Assembly: GCA_019752335.1 (NCBI GenBank)
Contig: JAIEMJ010000024.1
Coordinates: 62,001-126,000 of the forward strand
Source of the DNA: Bryobacteraceae bacterium
GTDB lineage: Bacteria; Acidobacteriota; Terriglobia; Bryobacterales; Bryobacteraceae
DNA: 64,000 bases
Direction of reading: 5' to 3'
Shown here piece after piece: positions 24,201 through 33,591 of this stretch. How positions within the stretch are numbered: the first letter of the stretch is position 1; the number at the start of each line of letters is the position of its first letter. A program made the translations under genes and the position numbers. Under the pieces are notes generated by a model. It was given only the letters and a program-made list of their open reading frames with translations. It was not told where the DNA came from and ran no database searches.

Positions 24201-25220
24201 GTGCAAACACGGCTCCAATTTCTGCTGACTCTCGGTGCGGGAGCCTCCGCGCAGACGGCTTCGGCGGACCGCGCATTGCAGGAGGCCATGCTGCGCGGCG
24301 AGTCTATCTCGACGGCGCTCACCTTGTCTGCGGGCTACCTGGTGATGAGCGAGGCCAAGTGTGTCCCCGGCCAGCGGCGCCTCGAACGTCAAGCCGCGCT
24401 CGACCCTGAAGCCAAGGCGCTGTTGTCCGCCCTTTCCGCCCAGAATCTGCGAGAGGACGCGCCGGAATACGCCGCCCTGCAATACGTACGGCTCGCTGCC
24501 GCCGCGGCGCAAGGCCCCGGCCGCGACGTCTTTGCCCGCGCCCGCCAACACTTCAACGACACGCAGATCATCGAGCTTTCGCTGCTCGCCGCTTACTACG
24601 CTTTCGCCGCGCGAATGAGCTTGGCCCAAGGCCTGACGGACTCCGGTGAAACCAGCCCCTTCGTCCGCGAACCCGCGCTCCCAAACGCCCGCATCGCGCT
24701 CAATCCGTTCAGCGAAGCACCCACCAATTTGCCCGCCTTTCTGCGCGTCTTGCACCGCCTGCCGGACCATGCCGCCCCCATCATGCGGCTCCGCGCCACG
24801 CTCACCGGCTTGCCCTCCTCAACGCGACGCCTGCGCGATGTCGCCTTCCACCAGGCAGCCCAAGTGAACTTCACGCGCTACACGCTGGCCGACTCCGTCC
24901 TGCTGCTGCGCCAGAGCGGCTTCACCGCCGCGCAAATCGTCGCGCTGGGCGAGGGTGACCAGCCCCTCAATCCGAAGGAGAAGGCTGCGGCCGTCTTCGC
25001 CCGTCAACTGACGGTGGACCCTGCCGCGTCGGCCGCCGGTTACCAAACGCTACGTTCCACACTCGGCGCGGAGGCCGCCTATCACGTCCTGCTGGCGGCC
25101 GCCTGGTCCAATTTCGTGCAGCGCATCGGCGACGGCCTGCGTCTCCCGATTGAGCCCGCCGCGCGCCAGGCCTATCGCGAAGTGTTTCGCCTGGAGCCGT
25201 CAAACATAAGCGAACGATAA
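24201..25220 (+). CDS. Exported protein with a degenerate AhpD/carboxymuconolactone-decarboxylase-like fold
   Basis: The product is 339 residues from a GTG with AGGAGG 12 bases upstream. A weak N-terminal hydrophobic stretch (LQFLLTLGAGASAQ) looks like a signal peptide. Two helical halves resemble the AhpD/CMD fold: RQHFNDTQIIELSLLAAYYA in the first and NPKEKAAAVFARQLTVDP with AAYHVLLAAAWSNF in the second. The CxxC redox pair expected in AhpD is not present; a single cysteine in AKCVPGQ is all that remains. So peroxidase-partner activity is doubtful. It ends nine bases before the secreted metallopeptidase gene, and the two are probably one operon. Confidence 0.65.
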   Translation: MQTRLQFLLTLGAGASAQTASADRALQEAMLRGESISTALTLSAGYLVMSEAKCVPGQRRLERQAALDPEAKALLSALSAQNLREDAPEYAALQYVRLAAAAAQGPGRDVFARARQHFNDTQIIELSLLAAYYAFAARMSLAQGLTDSGETSPFVREPALPNARIALNPFSEAPTNLPAFLRVLHRLPDHAAPIMRLRATLTGLPSSTRRLRDVAFHQAAQVNFTRYTLADSVLLLRQSGFTAAQIVALGEGDQPLNPKEKAAAVFARQLTVDPAASAAGYQTLRSTLGAEAAYHVLLAAAWSNFVQRIGDGLRLPIEPAARQAYREVFRLEPSNISER

Positions 25221-25229
25221 TCAGGAGAT

Positions 25230-28200
25230 ATGATGCCCCGATTTTTTGGTCTGCTACTGCTGTCGCTGACGGCTGCGAGTGCCCAACCGCTGCTGCCGGT
25301 CTTTACCGAATCCGAGGCCGTGCCCGTATCGAAGGCGGCCCGCGGCGGCGGCGTCCGCGCCAGCAGCGCCGCGCGCATTCGCCTGAATCGCGAACTCTTC
25401 GACGCCACGTCAGCGGAGCGCCTGCTCGCCGCCAAGCGCGACGGCAAGCGCGTCCGGCTCCTGCTGAACCCCGGCAGCGACGCCTGGCCCCTCGTACTCG
25501 ACGACGCGCGCGTCTGGGCCGCTGGCGAAACCGTCACCTGGACCGGACACCTGGATACGCCCCTGCCCGGCTCCTTCAGCCTGGCGCTCAGCGGCTCGCA
25601 ACTCAGCGGACACATCGCTACCGGCGACGGCCGCATCTTCGAACTGCGCGGGGACGCCGGCGAAACCATCGTCGAAGAGTTTGACCCCAAGTCCATGCGC
25701 TGGAGCTGCGACTCGCGCACTGGCCTCGAAGCCGCGGCGCCACCGTCGGCGAAAGCATTCACCGAGGCCCCCCGCCAGGTAGGCCCGGCCGTCACCGTAG
25801 ACGTGATGGTCGCCTATACAACGCAGGCCACGCAGGCCGCAGGCGGCGAAGCGGCCATGCTGAATCAGATTCGTGAGGCGGTGGCCTATACCAACCAGTC
25901 CTACGCAAACACCGGCCTCGACTTCCGCATTAACCTCGTCGACACCCTGCAGGTGACGATGGCCGAAGACGGCACCTGCAATACGCCTCTCAATCGCCTC
26001 ACCGGCAAGACGGACGGCGTCATCGACGAAATTCATGCCCGGCGCGATCAGGTGGGCGCCGATCTGGTGTCGCTCCTGATTTCGCGCGGCGATTGCGGCG
26101 GCCTGGCTTGGGTGATGAACCAGAATTCCACCAGCTTTGAGTCGCGCGGCTTCAGCGTGGTGCTCTCCACCAGCCCCACCTTCTGGCGCAACATCAGCTT
26201 CGCCCACGAGCTAGGCCACAACATGGGCTCGCTACATGACCGCCGCAACTCGGACGGGCAGGGGCTTTTCCCCTATTCCTACGGCTACCAGTCCTTTGAG
26301 GCGCAGCCCTTCTTTCGCGACATCATGGCCTACGAGTGTTCGGGCGGTGTCACTTGTCCGAATCAGGCCTACTTCGCGAGCCCCGACGTCACCATCTCCG
26401 GACGCCCCGGTGGCAAGCCGTCCAATGCCTTCGATTCGGCCGACGTGCGGCTCACGTTCATCAACTCCATCACCAACGTCTCGAACTTCCGCCCGTCGCG
26501 CAACGCGCCGCCGTCGGGAGGAGTCTCGCTGAGTCCGTCTACCATCCCGGTGCCCGCCGGAGGCGCGACCGGTGTCGCCGTCAACCTGACGGCCACCGGC
26601 GCCTGGCAAGCGAGCACCACCGCGTCTTGGATCACCGGACTCACGCCGACGTCGGGCACCGGCAGTGCGACGCTGCGCTTTAACGTCGCCGCGAATTCCC
26701 TCAGCGACACCCGGCGCGGTTCGATTCTGGCCGGCGGCGCGTCGGCGCTCGTCGAACAAAGCCCTGGCCTCGCCTGCCCTGTGACGGCGGCCACCATCGG
26801 CCCGGCCATCAACGGTACCCTCGGCGCGAGCAGTTGTACGAGTCCCATTCGGCAGAATACCCGAGCCGCACGTTATAGCTTCTTCGGGTCGCAGGGCCAG
26901 CAGGTCTCGATCGCGCTGAACTCGACATCCTTCGACACGTACCTCTACCTCCTCCAACCGAACGGCGCTTTGGCCGCGGAGAATGACGATCTCTCCAGCA
27001 CGAACACGAATAGCCGCATTCCCGCCAACGGCTTCTTCACCCTGCCCAGCACCGGTACCTACGTCATCGAAGTGACGACCTTCGCCGCTAACGCCACCGG
27101 CGCCTTCACGCTAACCATCACTTCACCCTCCTGCGGCTACACCTTAAACCCGGCCTCGCTCTCCGTCTCCGCCCTCCAAGCTGACTCGAACGTGGCCGTG
27201 CAAACCCAAACCGGCTGCACCTGGACCGCCTCGTCCTCCGTGCCCTGGGTCTCCATCACCACCAACTCCTCGAACGCCGGACCCGGCAACGTCGGCCTGC
27301 GCGTCTTTGCCAACAACACCAACGCCGCGCGCAGCGGCGTCGTCACCATCGGCGGACAGACTCTGAACGTCACCCAAGCTTCGCCCGCAGGTTGCGCCGT
27401 GGGCCCCATCGCCCCCGGCGCGGCCGTCAGCGGCCAACTCACCGCCAACCAGACGTGCCGCTCCGCCTACGCGGGCGCGGCGCGCTTCGCCGCCCGGTAT
27501 ACCTTCAATGGCACGGCGGGCCAGCAGGTGCGGCTGCTGTTGCAGTCGCCGACGCTCGATACGTATCTCTATCTGATTGGCCCCAACGGCAGCATCGCGG
27601 CTGAGGACGACGATAGCGCCGGCGACCTGAACTCCGTGATCCCCAGCCTGACGGGCTTCTTCACGCTGCCCACCACCGGCGCTTACATCGTGGAAGCGAC
27701 CACCTTTGAAGACAATGCCGCCGGCTCGTTTACGCTCCTTTTGTCCACCAGCGGCGGTGGCAATACCGGCAGCACCGGTCCGCTCACGCCGGGCATCCCA
27801 CGCACCGTGCAGTTGCCGGCGATTCAAAGCGCGATTCTTTTTAACGCGGAAGCCAACCTGCTGCGCGTTGACGTCCCCGCGAACGCGACGCGCCTCGAAG
27901 TGCGGTTGACGTCGCAGCCGGATACGGCCGACGTCGATCTCTTCGCCAACTTCGCGACGCCGCCCACTGTCGGCAGCGATGGCCGCGTCGTCTCGAACCA
28001 CGCGAGCACCGGCAATGCGGGCAGCGAAGTGATCGTCATCACGCCGGCCTCCACCCCTCCGCTGCGCGCCGGCACTTACGTCATCGCTCTCGCGCTCTTC
28101 ACGCCTGGCGTTGCCGTCACTTCCACCGTCACCGCCACCATCTCGACGGGCGCGGGGGGTCCGGCTCCCACCGTGGCGCAAGCCGTCCACGGCGCCAGCT

Positions 28201-28883
28201 TCCAGCCCGTGGTGGCCAGTGGAAGCTGGGTAACGGTCTTCGGCACCAACCTGGCGCCGGCTGGCGTTGCCCGGATCTGGCGCGACAACGAGATTGTGGG
28301 CGGCGTTCTGCCCACCGTCCTCGAAGGCACCAGCGTCACCATCGGCGGACGTCCCGCCTCGGTCTACTTTGTCTCGCCCACGCAGTTGAACGTCCAGGCC
28401 CCGGCCGGCTTGCCTCCGGGTAGCACGTTGGTGGAAGTCACGACCCCAGGCGGCACGGCGCGCGGCAGTGTCACCTACGCCAGCATCTCGCCGGCACTCT
28501 TCCCGGTGGCGCAATCGGCAAACATTGTCTACGCCGCCATTCAGGACTCCCGCTTCGCGCTCATCGCCCCGCCCGCGCTAGTCCCCGGGGCACGCGGCGC
28601 GCGCCGCGGCGAGAGTCTCCTGCTCTACGCAACCGGGCTCGGCAATACGAATCCGCCGCAGACCTCCGGTGTCGTGCCCAGCGTCGCCCCGCTCGCCAAT
28701 CCCGCGCGCGTCACCATCGGCGGCGTCGACGCCCGCGTGGACTTCGCCGGCCTTATCGGCGCCGGCCTCTACCAGATCAACATCGTGGTGCCCACCAACA
28801 TCGGCACCGGCGATCAGCCGCTGGTGCTCACCGTCGGCGGTGTGGCGAGCCCCGGCAGCGTCCGGCTGCCCGTGGCGAATTAG
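25230..28883 (+). CDS. Secreted multidomain zinc metallopeptidase with BACON, PPC and TIGR03437-like C-terminal domains
   Basis: The product is 1217 residues. Order seen: signal peptide (to ASAQ), a propeptide-like region (about 20-190), a reprolysin/M12-type metallopeptidase (about 195-430) with the zinc site H326-ELGHNMGSLHD, a BACON-like domain (about 430-515, VNLTATGAWQASTTASWITG), a PPC-like domain with DTYLYLLQPNG, a second BACON (LSVSALQADSN...WVSITTNSS), a second PPC (DTYLYLIGPNG), a further beta-sandwich, and a C-terminal TIGR03437-type domain (AVHGASFQPVVASGSWVTVF...VGGVASPGSVRLPVAN). AGGAG lies two bases before ATG 25230 and five before ATG 25233, favouring the latter. It is probably an extracellular protease with substrate-binding accessory modules. 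Confidence 0.92.
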   Translation: MMPRFFGLLLLSLTAASAQPLLPVFTESEAVPVSKAARGGGVRASSAARIRLNRELFDATSAERLLAAKRDGKRVRLLLNPGSDAWPLVLDDARVWAAGETVTWTGHLDTPLPGSFSLALSGSQLSGHIATGDGRIFELRGDAGETIVEEFDPKSMRWSCDSRTGLEAAAPPSAKAFTEAPRQVGPAVTVDVMVAYTTQATQAAGGEAAMLNQIREAVAYTNQSYANTGLDFRINLVDTLQVTMAEDGTCNTPLNRLTGKTDGVIDEIHARRDQVGADLVSLLISRGDCGGLAWVMNQNSTSFESRGFSVVLSTSPTFWRNISFAHELGHNMGSLHDRRNSDGQGLFPYSYGYQSFEAQPFFRDIMAYECSGGVTCPNQAYFASPDVTISGRPGGKPSNAFDSADVRLTFINSITNVSNFRPSRNAPPSGGVSLSPSTIPVPAGGATGVAVNLTATGAWQASTTASWITGLTPTSGTGSATLRFNVAANSLSDTRRGSILAGGASALVEQSPGLACPVTAATIGPAINGTLGASSCTSPIRQNTRAARYSFFGSQGQQVSIALNSTSFDTYLYLLQPNGALAAENDDLSSTNTNSRIPANGFFTLPSTGTYVIEVTTFAANATGAFTLTITSPSCGYTLNPASLSVSALQADSNVAVQTQTGCTWTASSSVPWVSITTNSSNAGPGNVGLRVFANNTNAARSGVVTIGGQTLNVTQASPAGCAVGPIAPGAAVSGQLTANQTCRSAYAGAARFAARYTFNGTAGQQVRLLLQSPTLDTYLYLIGPNGSIAAEDDDSAGDLNSVIPSLTGFFTLPTTGAYIVEATTFEDNAAGSFTLLLSTSGGGNTGSTGPLTPGIPRTVQLPAIQSAILFNAEANLLRVDVPANATRLEVRLTSQPDTADVDLFANFATPPTVGSDGRVVSNHASTGNAGSEVIVITPASTPPLRAGTYVIALALFTPGVAVTSTVTATISTGAGGPAPTVAQAVHGASFQPVVASGSWVTVFGTNLAPAGVARIWRDNEIVGGVLPTVLEGTSVTIGGRPASVYFVSPTQLNVQAPAGLPPGSTLVEVTTPGGTARGSVTYASISPALFPVAQSANIVYAAIQDSRFALIAPPALVPGARGARRGESLLLYATGLGNTNPPQTSGVVPSVAPLANPARVTIGGVDARVDFAGLIGAGLYQINIVVPTNIGTGDQPLVLTVGGVASPGSVRLPVAN

Positions 28884-28892
28884 CGGTTCAGG

Positions 28893-30197
28893 TTAGCCGT
28901 TCAGGGCGTCAATCAGACTGTGGATCATGCGGTTCAGCTCCGCGTCGCGCTGCCGCAGCGATTCGATCTTTTGCACCGAATGCAGCACCGTCGTATGGTG
29001 CTTCCCGCCAAACGCCCGGCCGATCTCCGGCAGCGACGCGTTCGTCAGCTCCTTCGTCAGGTACATGGCGATCTGCCGCGGATAGGCAATCTTCCGCTCG
29101 TTCGACTTCATCTTCAGTTGCGACACCTGCAAACCGTGCCGCTCCGCCACCATCCGGATGATGGACTCAATGGTGATGCGCTTCTCCGGGCTCGTCGCCA
29201 GGTGCTTCAGCGCGTGCTGGGCCATCTCCAGCGTGATGCTGGCCTGGGTCACCGAGGAGTAGGCGATCAGCTTGATCAGCGCGCCTTCCAGTTCCCGGAT
29301 GTTGCTCTTCGTCTTGGTCGCGATGAAGATGCGCACGTCTTCCGGCAGGTGAACGCCCACCGCCTCGGCCTTCTTGTCGAGGATGGCCATCTTGGTTTCG
29401 AGGTCCGGCGGTTGCACGTCCACCATCAGCCCCCATTCGAAGCGCGAGCGCAGCCGCTCGACGAGGCCAGGCGTGTTCTTGGGCGGCGAGTCCGAACTGA
29501 GGATGATCTGCTTCTGGTGGTCGAAAAGCTCGTTGAAGGTGTGGAAGAACTCTTCCTGCGTGCGCTCCTTGCCGGCCAGGATCTGGACGTCGTCCACCAT
29601 CAGCACGTCCGCGGTGCGGTAATGAGCGTGGAACTGCGCCATGCGGTCCAGCTTGATGCAGTTGATCATCTGGTTCATGAACCGCTCCGAGGTCGTGTAG
29701 ATCAGGCGCAGCGAGCCGTAGCTATCCAGCAACTGCCGGCCGATCGCATGCATCAGGTGCGTCTTGCCCATGCCGACCCCCCCGTAGATGAACAGCGGGT
29801 TATACGAATTCGAAGGCGTCGTCGCCACCGCTTTCGCCGCGGCATGGGCGAACTGGTTGCAACTGCCCACCACAAAGTTGTCGAACGTGAACTTCGTGTT
29901 CAGGTGAATGGTCGGCGCGGTGAAGAGCCCGTCCAGGTCGTTGGCGGGCGCGTTCGGGTTCACGGTGCCCGGCTGATAGAGAATCCGGCGAAAAGGCAGG
30001 CGGGCGTCCCGGACGACGGCCCAAATCGCGTCAGAGTACTCTTTCTCGATCCACTCCGCGGTTTCGGCGTTGGGAACACGAACCACCAGCACGTCGCCAT
30101 CCACCACTTCCTGGGTGGTCGGGGAGATCCAGTTCTGGTACCCCTCGGTACTCAACTGAAGCGACAGTGCCTGCTTGATCTGATCCCAAACGTTCAT
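28893..30197 (-). CDS. dnaA: Chromosomal replication initiator DnaA
   Basis: The product is 434 residues. Domain I (VWDQIKQALSLQLSTEGYQNWI) is followed by a short linker, the AAA+ ATPase (Walker A GGVGMGKTHLMHAIG, Walker B ADVLMVDDVQ, arginine-finger region GLVERLRSRFEWGL) and the domain IV DNA-binding signature IGRAFGGKHHTTVLHSVQKI. It melts oriC and recruits the helicase loader. It is convergent with the metallopeptidase gene (nine bases between the stops). dnaN is not the next gene but lies 29 kb further on. DnaA-box-like palindromes upstream suggest that it controls its own transcription. Confidence 0.97.
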   Translation of the reverse strand: MNVWDQIKQALSLQLSTEGYQNWISPTTQEVVDGDVLVVRVPNAETAEWIEKEYSDAIWAVVRDARLPFRRILYQPGTVNPNAPANDLDGLFTAPTIHLNTKFTFDNFVVGSCNQFAHAAAKAVATTPSNSYNPLFIYGGVGMGKTHLMHAIGRQLLDSYGSLRLIYTTSERFMNQMINCIKLDRMAQFHAHYRTADVLMVDDVQILAGKERTQEEFFHTFNELFDHQKQIILSSDSPPKNTPGLVERLRSRFEWGLMVDVQPPDLETKMAILDKKAEAVGVHLPEDVRIFIATKTKSNIRELEGALIKLIAYSSVTQASITLEMAQHALKHLATSPEKRITIESIIRMVAERHGLQVSQLKMKSNERKIAYPRQIAMYLTKELTNASLPEIGRAFGGKHHTTVLHSVQKIESLRQRDAELNRMIHSLIDALNG

Positions 30198-30617
30198 TGC
30201 AATGAAAAACTTCCCTCACCTGACAACGCAATTTTGCCCCCCGCTTTCGCGTGAACCTCACCCAGAAAGCAGATAGGCATAATATACCCACAAATTTTCC
30301 ACAAGTTGTGGAAAATGGGGCCTCTGCCACGCATTTTGTGGGATTTTCTACCTGCGAATTCGTTCGGGAGGGGGGGTCGAACCGACTCTCTAACTACCCT
30401 GCGATTGTTGAGTCTAGCATAAATCGAGCGTACACAAGCAGGAACCGCAGGAAATTTTAAGAGCTTTATAATCAATTACTTACGATATTCTATAGTTGTC
30501 GAATGTGAGCTTGGGAGACCATTTTTTGCGTCCTGGGACGAGCCTCAGGCGGGCTAATCCACAGGCATTCCAACTACTTCGCCGTTTCGCCCGGTAGAAT
30601 GGTGGAAGAGCACTGGA
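30198..30617. promoter_or_regulatory. dnaA upstream region with DnaA-box palindrome, candidate origin or autoregulatory site
   Basis: The 420 bases between dnaA (-) and the first glycosyltransferase gene (+) hold no gene. TTTTCCACAA-G-TTGTGGAAAA (30295-30315) is a perfect inverted pair of DnaA-type boxes (TTTTCCACA fits the TTWTNCACA consensus). A third near-match, TAATCCACA, is at 30555-30563. A markedly AT-rich stretch follows at about 30450-30500 (TTTTAAGAGCTTTATAATC, TACGATATTCTATAG). TATATTAT near 30280 on the minus strand may be the dnaA -10 region. This could be oriC or a dnaA autoregulatory region. Confidence 0.6.
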
Positions 30618-31598
30618 ATGCCCCCGCAGGAAATCCACACCACCGTCTCGATCGTCATTCCCACCTGGAATCGCCGCGACTTGGTCCTGCGCCTGCTAGA
30701 CCTCCTAGAGGGGCAGACACGACCCCCAAATGAGGTCATCGTCGTCGACAACGGGTCGAACGACGGTACGGCTGACGCCGTCGCCTCCCGCGCTACCGTA
30801 ATCCGGCTTACAGACAATTCCGGCTTCGCGCACGCCGTTAATCTAGGGATCCTGGCCGCCAAGGGGGAATGGGTAGGAATCCTCAACAATGATGTCGAGC
30901 CGCGCTTGGATTGGCTTGAATTACTATTATTGACAAAATCAGACTTCGCTACCGGCAAGCTATTAAATCTAAAACGGCCGGACGAAATCGACGGCACCTT
31001 CGACCTGCTGTCCCAAGTCGCCGTCCCCTGGCGGGCCGGCCACGGACGGCCGGACCAGCCTACATTTAACTATACTCGTAGTATTCAATTCGCTCCCTGG
31101 ACCGCCGTCCTCTACCGCCGCCGCGTCTTCGACCAGATCGGCCTCCTCGACGAGTCCTTCGGCTCTTACTACGAGGACGTCGACTTCGGCATTCGCTGCG
31201 CCCTGGCCGGAATCGAGGGCGAGTACCAACCGCAAGCCGTCGCCTTCCACCTGGGCAGTGGGACACTGGGGGCGTGGCGCCCAGCCACAGTCCAGTTATT
31301 AACCCGCAACCATCGGCTATTGATTCAAAAGCACTTCGGCCCGAAGCTGGAGTGGCCTCTAAAATGCAGATCTTGGTTAGCGCAGGTCCTATGGGCGATG
31401 TTGGCGGCGCGGCATGGCCAATGGCGAGCCTGGTGGCGAGGACGGCGAGAGCCTCTTCCCGCCACGCCAGCCAGCCTCCATCCGCTGCCGCTTCGACGGA
31501 TCCTGCGCGAGAGTGAACGGGAGCTGTACCGGCTCCAGAAGGAGACAGGCTTTGACTTGTACTGGCGCATGTACTTCAGCCTGTTCCCCCCCTCATGA
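30618..31598 (+). CDS. Family 2 glycosyltransferase
   Basis: The product is 326 residues. The GT-A fold is clear: VSIVIPTWNRRDLVLRLLD at the N-terminus, VIVVDNGSNDGT, the NNDVEP metal-binding acidic site (equivalent to DxD) and YYEDVDFGIRCALAG late in the catalytic domain. It transfers a sugar from an activated nucleotide donor; donor and acceptor are unknown. It is the first of three coupled glycosyltransferases, each overlapping the next by four bases, which points to one polysaccharide or O-antigen-like glycan. The C-terminal region is basic and could bind the membrane. Confidence 0.88.
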   Translation: MPPQEIHTTVSIVIPTWNRRDLVLRLLDLLEGQTRPPNEVIVVDNGSNDGTADAVASRATVIRLTDNSGFAHAVNLGILAAKGEWVGILNNDVEPRLDWLELLLLTKSDFATGKLLNLKRPDEIDGTFDLLSQVAVPWRAGHGRPDQPTFNYTRSIQFAPWTAVLYRRRVFDQIGLLDESFGSYYEDVDFGIRCALAGIEGEYQPQAVAFHLGSGTLGAWRPATVQLLTRNHRLLIQKHFGPKLEWPLKCRSWLAQVLWAMLAARHGQWRAWWRGRREPLPATPASLHPLPLRRILRESERELYRLQKETGFDLYWRMYFSLFPPS

Positions 31599-32503
31599 AG
31601 GCCGCCGCCGTCATCGTCACCTACAATTCCGGCGCCGAGATCGCCGCCTGCCTGGAAGCATGCCGCCCTCATGTGTCGACGGTCGTCGTGGTGGACAACG
31701 CCTCCACCGACGGCTCCGCGGAGTTCGCCACCATCAGGAACGCCAAAAATCTTGGCTTTGCGGCAGCCGTAAACCAGGGCTTCCAGGCGACTTCAGAATC
31801 AGTAGTACTGGTACTCAATCCCGACTGCCGCATACAGGGTGGGCTTGAGGCCATGACGGCGCTCTTCGACGATCCGAAGCTGGGCGCCGCGGGTGGCCTC
31901 CTGTTGACTCCCGGAGGGCAACCGCAGACCGGCTTCACAGTCCGGCGCTTTCCTACTTGGGCCAACCAGGCCGCCGAAATCGCCGGCCTCAACCGCTTTT
32001 GGCCCGCTAACCCCCTCAATCGAAAGTATCGCGCCCTCGACCTGGACCTCACCCACGAGCAGGATGTCGACCAGCCCGCCGGCGCTTTTCTGATGATTCG
32101 GCGTACCGCCTGGGAACAACTGGGGGGCTTCGACGAAGCCTTTTTTCCCGTCTGGTTTGAGGACGTCGACTTCTGCTACCGGCTGCGCCAAAACGGTTGG
32201 CGCATCCGTTACTCCCCCCTGGCCCGGGCCACCCACGCCGGCGGGCACTCCGTGAACAAATTGTCTTGGCGCTGCAAGCAGATGCATTGGTATGCTAGTC
32301 TGCTAAGGTACGCGGAAAAACACTGGGGCGGTCGTGGCAAACGCCGGGTTGCGTTGACTCTGCTTCTCATGTCCTTACCGCGAGGGGTGTACGGCTCGCT
32401 GCTCCGGTTCAGTCCGGAACCGCTTGTGGTGTATGGGAAAATAGCCGGTCAGGCTTGGGACGTTCTTCGGGGACGCCGCTTGGCTCTTCATAGGGATTCA
32501 TGA
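31595..32503 (+). CDS. Family 2 glycosyltransferase (rhamnosyltransferase-like)
   Basis: The product is 302 residues, started by an ATG inside the stop of the previous glycosyltransferase (ATGA). Motifs: AAAVIVTYNSGAEIAACL, VVVVDNASTDGSAEF, LNPDCRIQGG and FFPVWFEDVDFCYRLRQNG, with a central PAGAFLMIRR. The WFEDVD motif is frequent in rhamnosyltransferase-like GT2 enzymes of O-antigen pathways, though the sugar cannot be read from sequence. It probably acts in the cytoplasm on a lipid-linked glycan with its two neighbours. Confidence 0.88.
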   Translation: MKAAAVIVTYNSGAEIAACLEACRPHVSTVVVVDNASTDGSAEFATIRNAKNLGFAAAVNQGFQATSESVVLVLNPDCRIQGGLEAMTALFDDPKLGAAGGLLLTPGGQPQTGFTVRRFPTWANQAAEIAGLNRFWPANPLNRKYRALDLDLTHEQDVDQPAGAFLMIRRTAWEQLGGFDEAFFPVWFEDVDFCYRLRQNGWRIRYSPLARATHAGGHSVNKLSWRCKQMHWYASLLRYAEKHWGGRGKRRVALTLLLMSLPRGVYGSLLRFSPEPLVVYGKIAGQAWDVLRGRRLALHRDS

Positions 32504-33591
32504 TTCATAACGGCCTAGTCTCGGTCACCATCGTGACCTATAACAGTGGACGATTTATTAAGCGATGTCTTGAGTCAGTATTGGCGCAAAAGTTCCCGCT
32601 GAAAGAAATCGTCGTCGTTGACAACGCCTCCACTGACGGTACGGTGGACATCCTCGATCAGTTTGACGACCCGGAAAAATTCAAAGACGTCCGCATTTAC
32701 TACAACGACGCCAACATCGGTTTCGCCGCCGCCCAGAATCAGGCCATTCAATTATCCAGCGGCGAATGGATCCTCACCCTCAACCCCGACGTCCTCTTGC
32801 TCCCGAATTTCGTTCAGGCCCTGGTCGACGCTGGCAACCGCGACCCCAAGATCGGCACCGTCTGCGGCAAACTGCTCGCGATGAGCGCCACCTTCGACCT
32901 GCCCGAAACCCCGATTGTCGATTCCACCGGTATCTACTTCAACCCCATGCTCCGCCATTTGGATCGCGGCAGCCAGGAAGTCGACAACGGCGAATACATG
33001 AATTACGAGTACGTCTTCGGCGCCACCGCCGCCGCCGCGCTCTACCGCCGCGAGATGATCGACGACGTCTCAATCCCCACTGGCAGCAGCAACGGCCCAG
33101 GCGAATTCTTCGATCCGGACTTCTTCGTCTACCGGGAAGACGCCGACGTCGCCTGGCGTGCGCAGTTACTCGGTTGGAAGTGCCTTTATACTCCCTACGC
33201 GCGCGGCTATCACGTCCGCGCCGTATTGCCGATGAACCGTCACGCCCTGCCCGCCGTCATCAACATGCACTCGGTGAAGAATCGCTTCCTGATGCGCATC
33301 AAAAACATCAGCCCGGATCTCTACCGCCAACATTGGTTCGCCATCACCACGCGCGACTTCGTTGTGCTGGGTGCCTGCCTCATCCGCGAGCACTCGTCTC
33401 TGCGCGCTTTTTGGCTGGTGGCCAAGAGCTGGAACCGCCTGATGCAGAAGCGCCATTGGATCATGGAGCATAAACGCGTCACCGACGCTTACATGTCGGC
33501 CTGGTTTCACTTCCAGCCGCAGGCTTTGCCCGCCAGCAAGCAGACCGTCCGCGGCGCCAAGCAATTGGCCGCCCGCGCCGTCCGCGGCTAG
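32500..33591 (+). CDS. Family 2 glycosyltransferase
   Basis: The product is 363 residues, again coupled by ATGA overlap to the gene before. Motifs: VSVTIVTYNSGRFIKRCLES, IVVVDNASTDGTVDIL, LNPDVLLLPNF, and YREDADVAWRAQLLGWKC, the last a variant of the ExDxxWR motif. The C-terminal 100 residues (VKNRFLMRIKNIS to the end) are basic and helical, typical of membrane-associated GT2 enzymes. Its stop shares CTAG with the stop of the convergent permease gene (four-base overlap). It probably acts third in the same glycan pathway. Confidence 0.87.
   Translation: MIHNGLVSVTIVTYNSGRFIKRCLESVLAQKFPLKEIVVVDNASTDGTVDILDQFDDPEKFKDVRIYYNDANIGFAAAQNQAIQLSSGEWILTLNPDVLLLPNFVQALVDAGNRDPKIGTVCGKLLAMSATFDLPETPIVDSTGIYFNPMLRHLDRGSQEVDNGEYMNYEYVFGATAAAALYRREMIDDVSIPTGSSNGPGEFFDPDFFVYREDADVAWRAQLLGWKCLYTPYARGYHVRAVLPMNRHALPAVINMHSVKNRFLMRIKNISPDLYRQHWFAITTRDFVVLGACLIREHSSLRAFWLVAKSWNRLMQKRHWIMEHKRVTDAYMSAWFHFQPQALPASKQTVRGAKQLAARAVRG

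Noticed and set aside
30340-30440. GGTTCGACCCCC-like sequence on the minus strand resembling a tRNA T arm
   Set aside because: No acceptor, D or anticodon stems can be paired around it.
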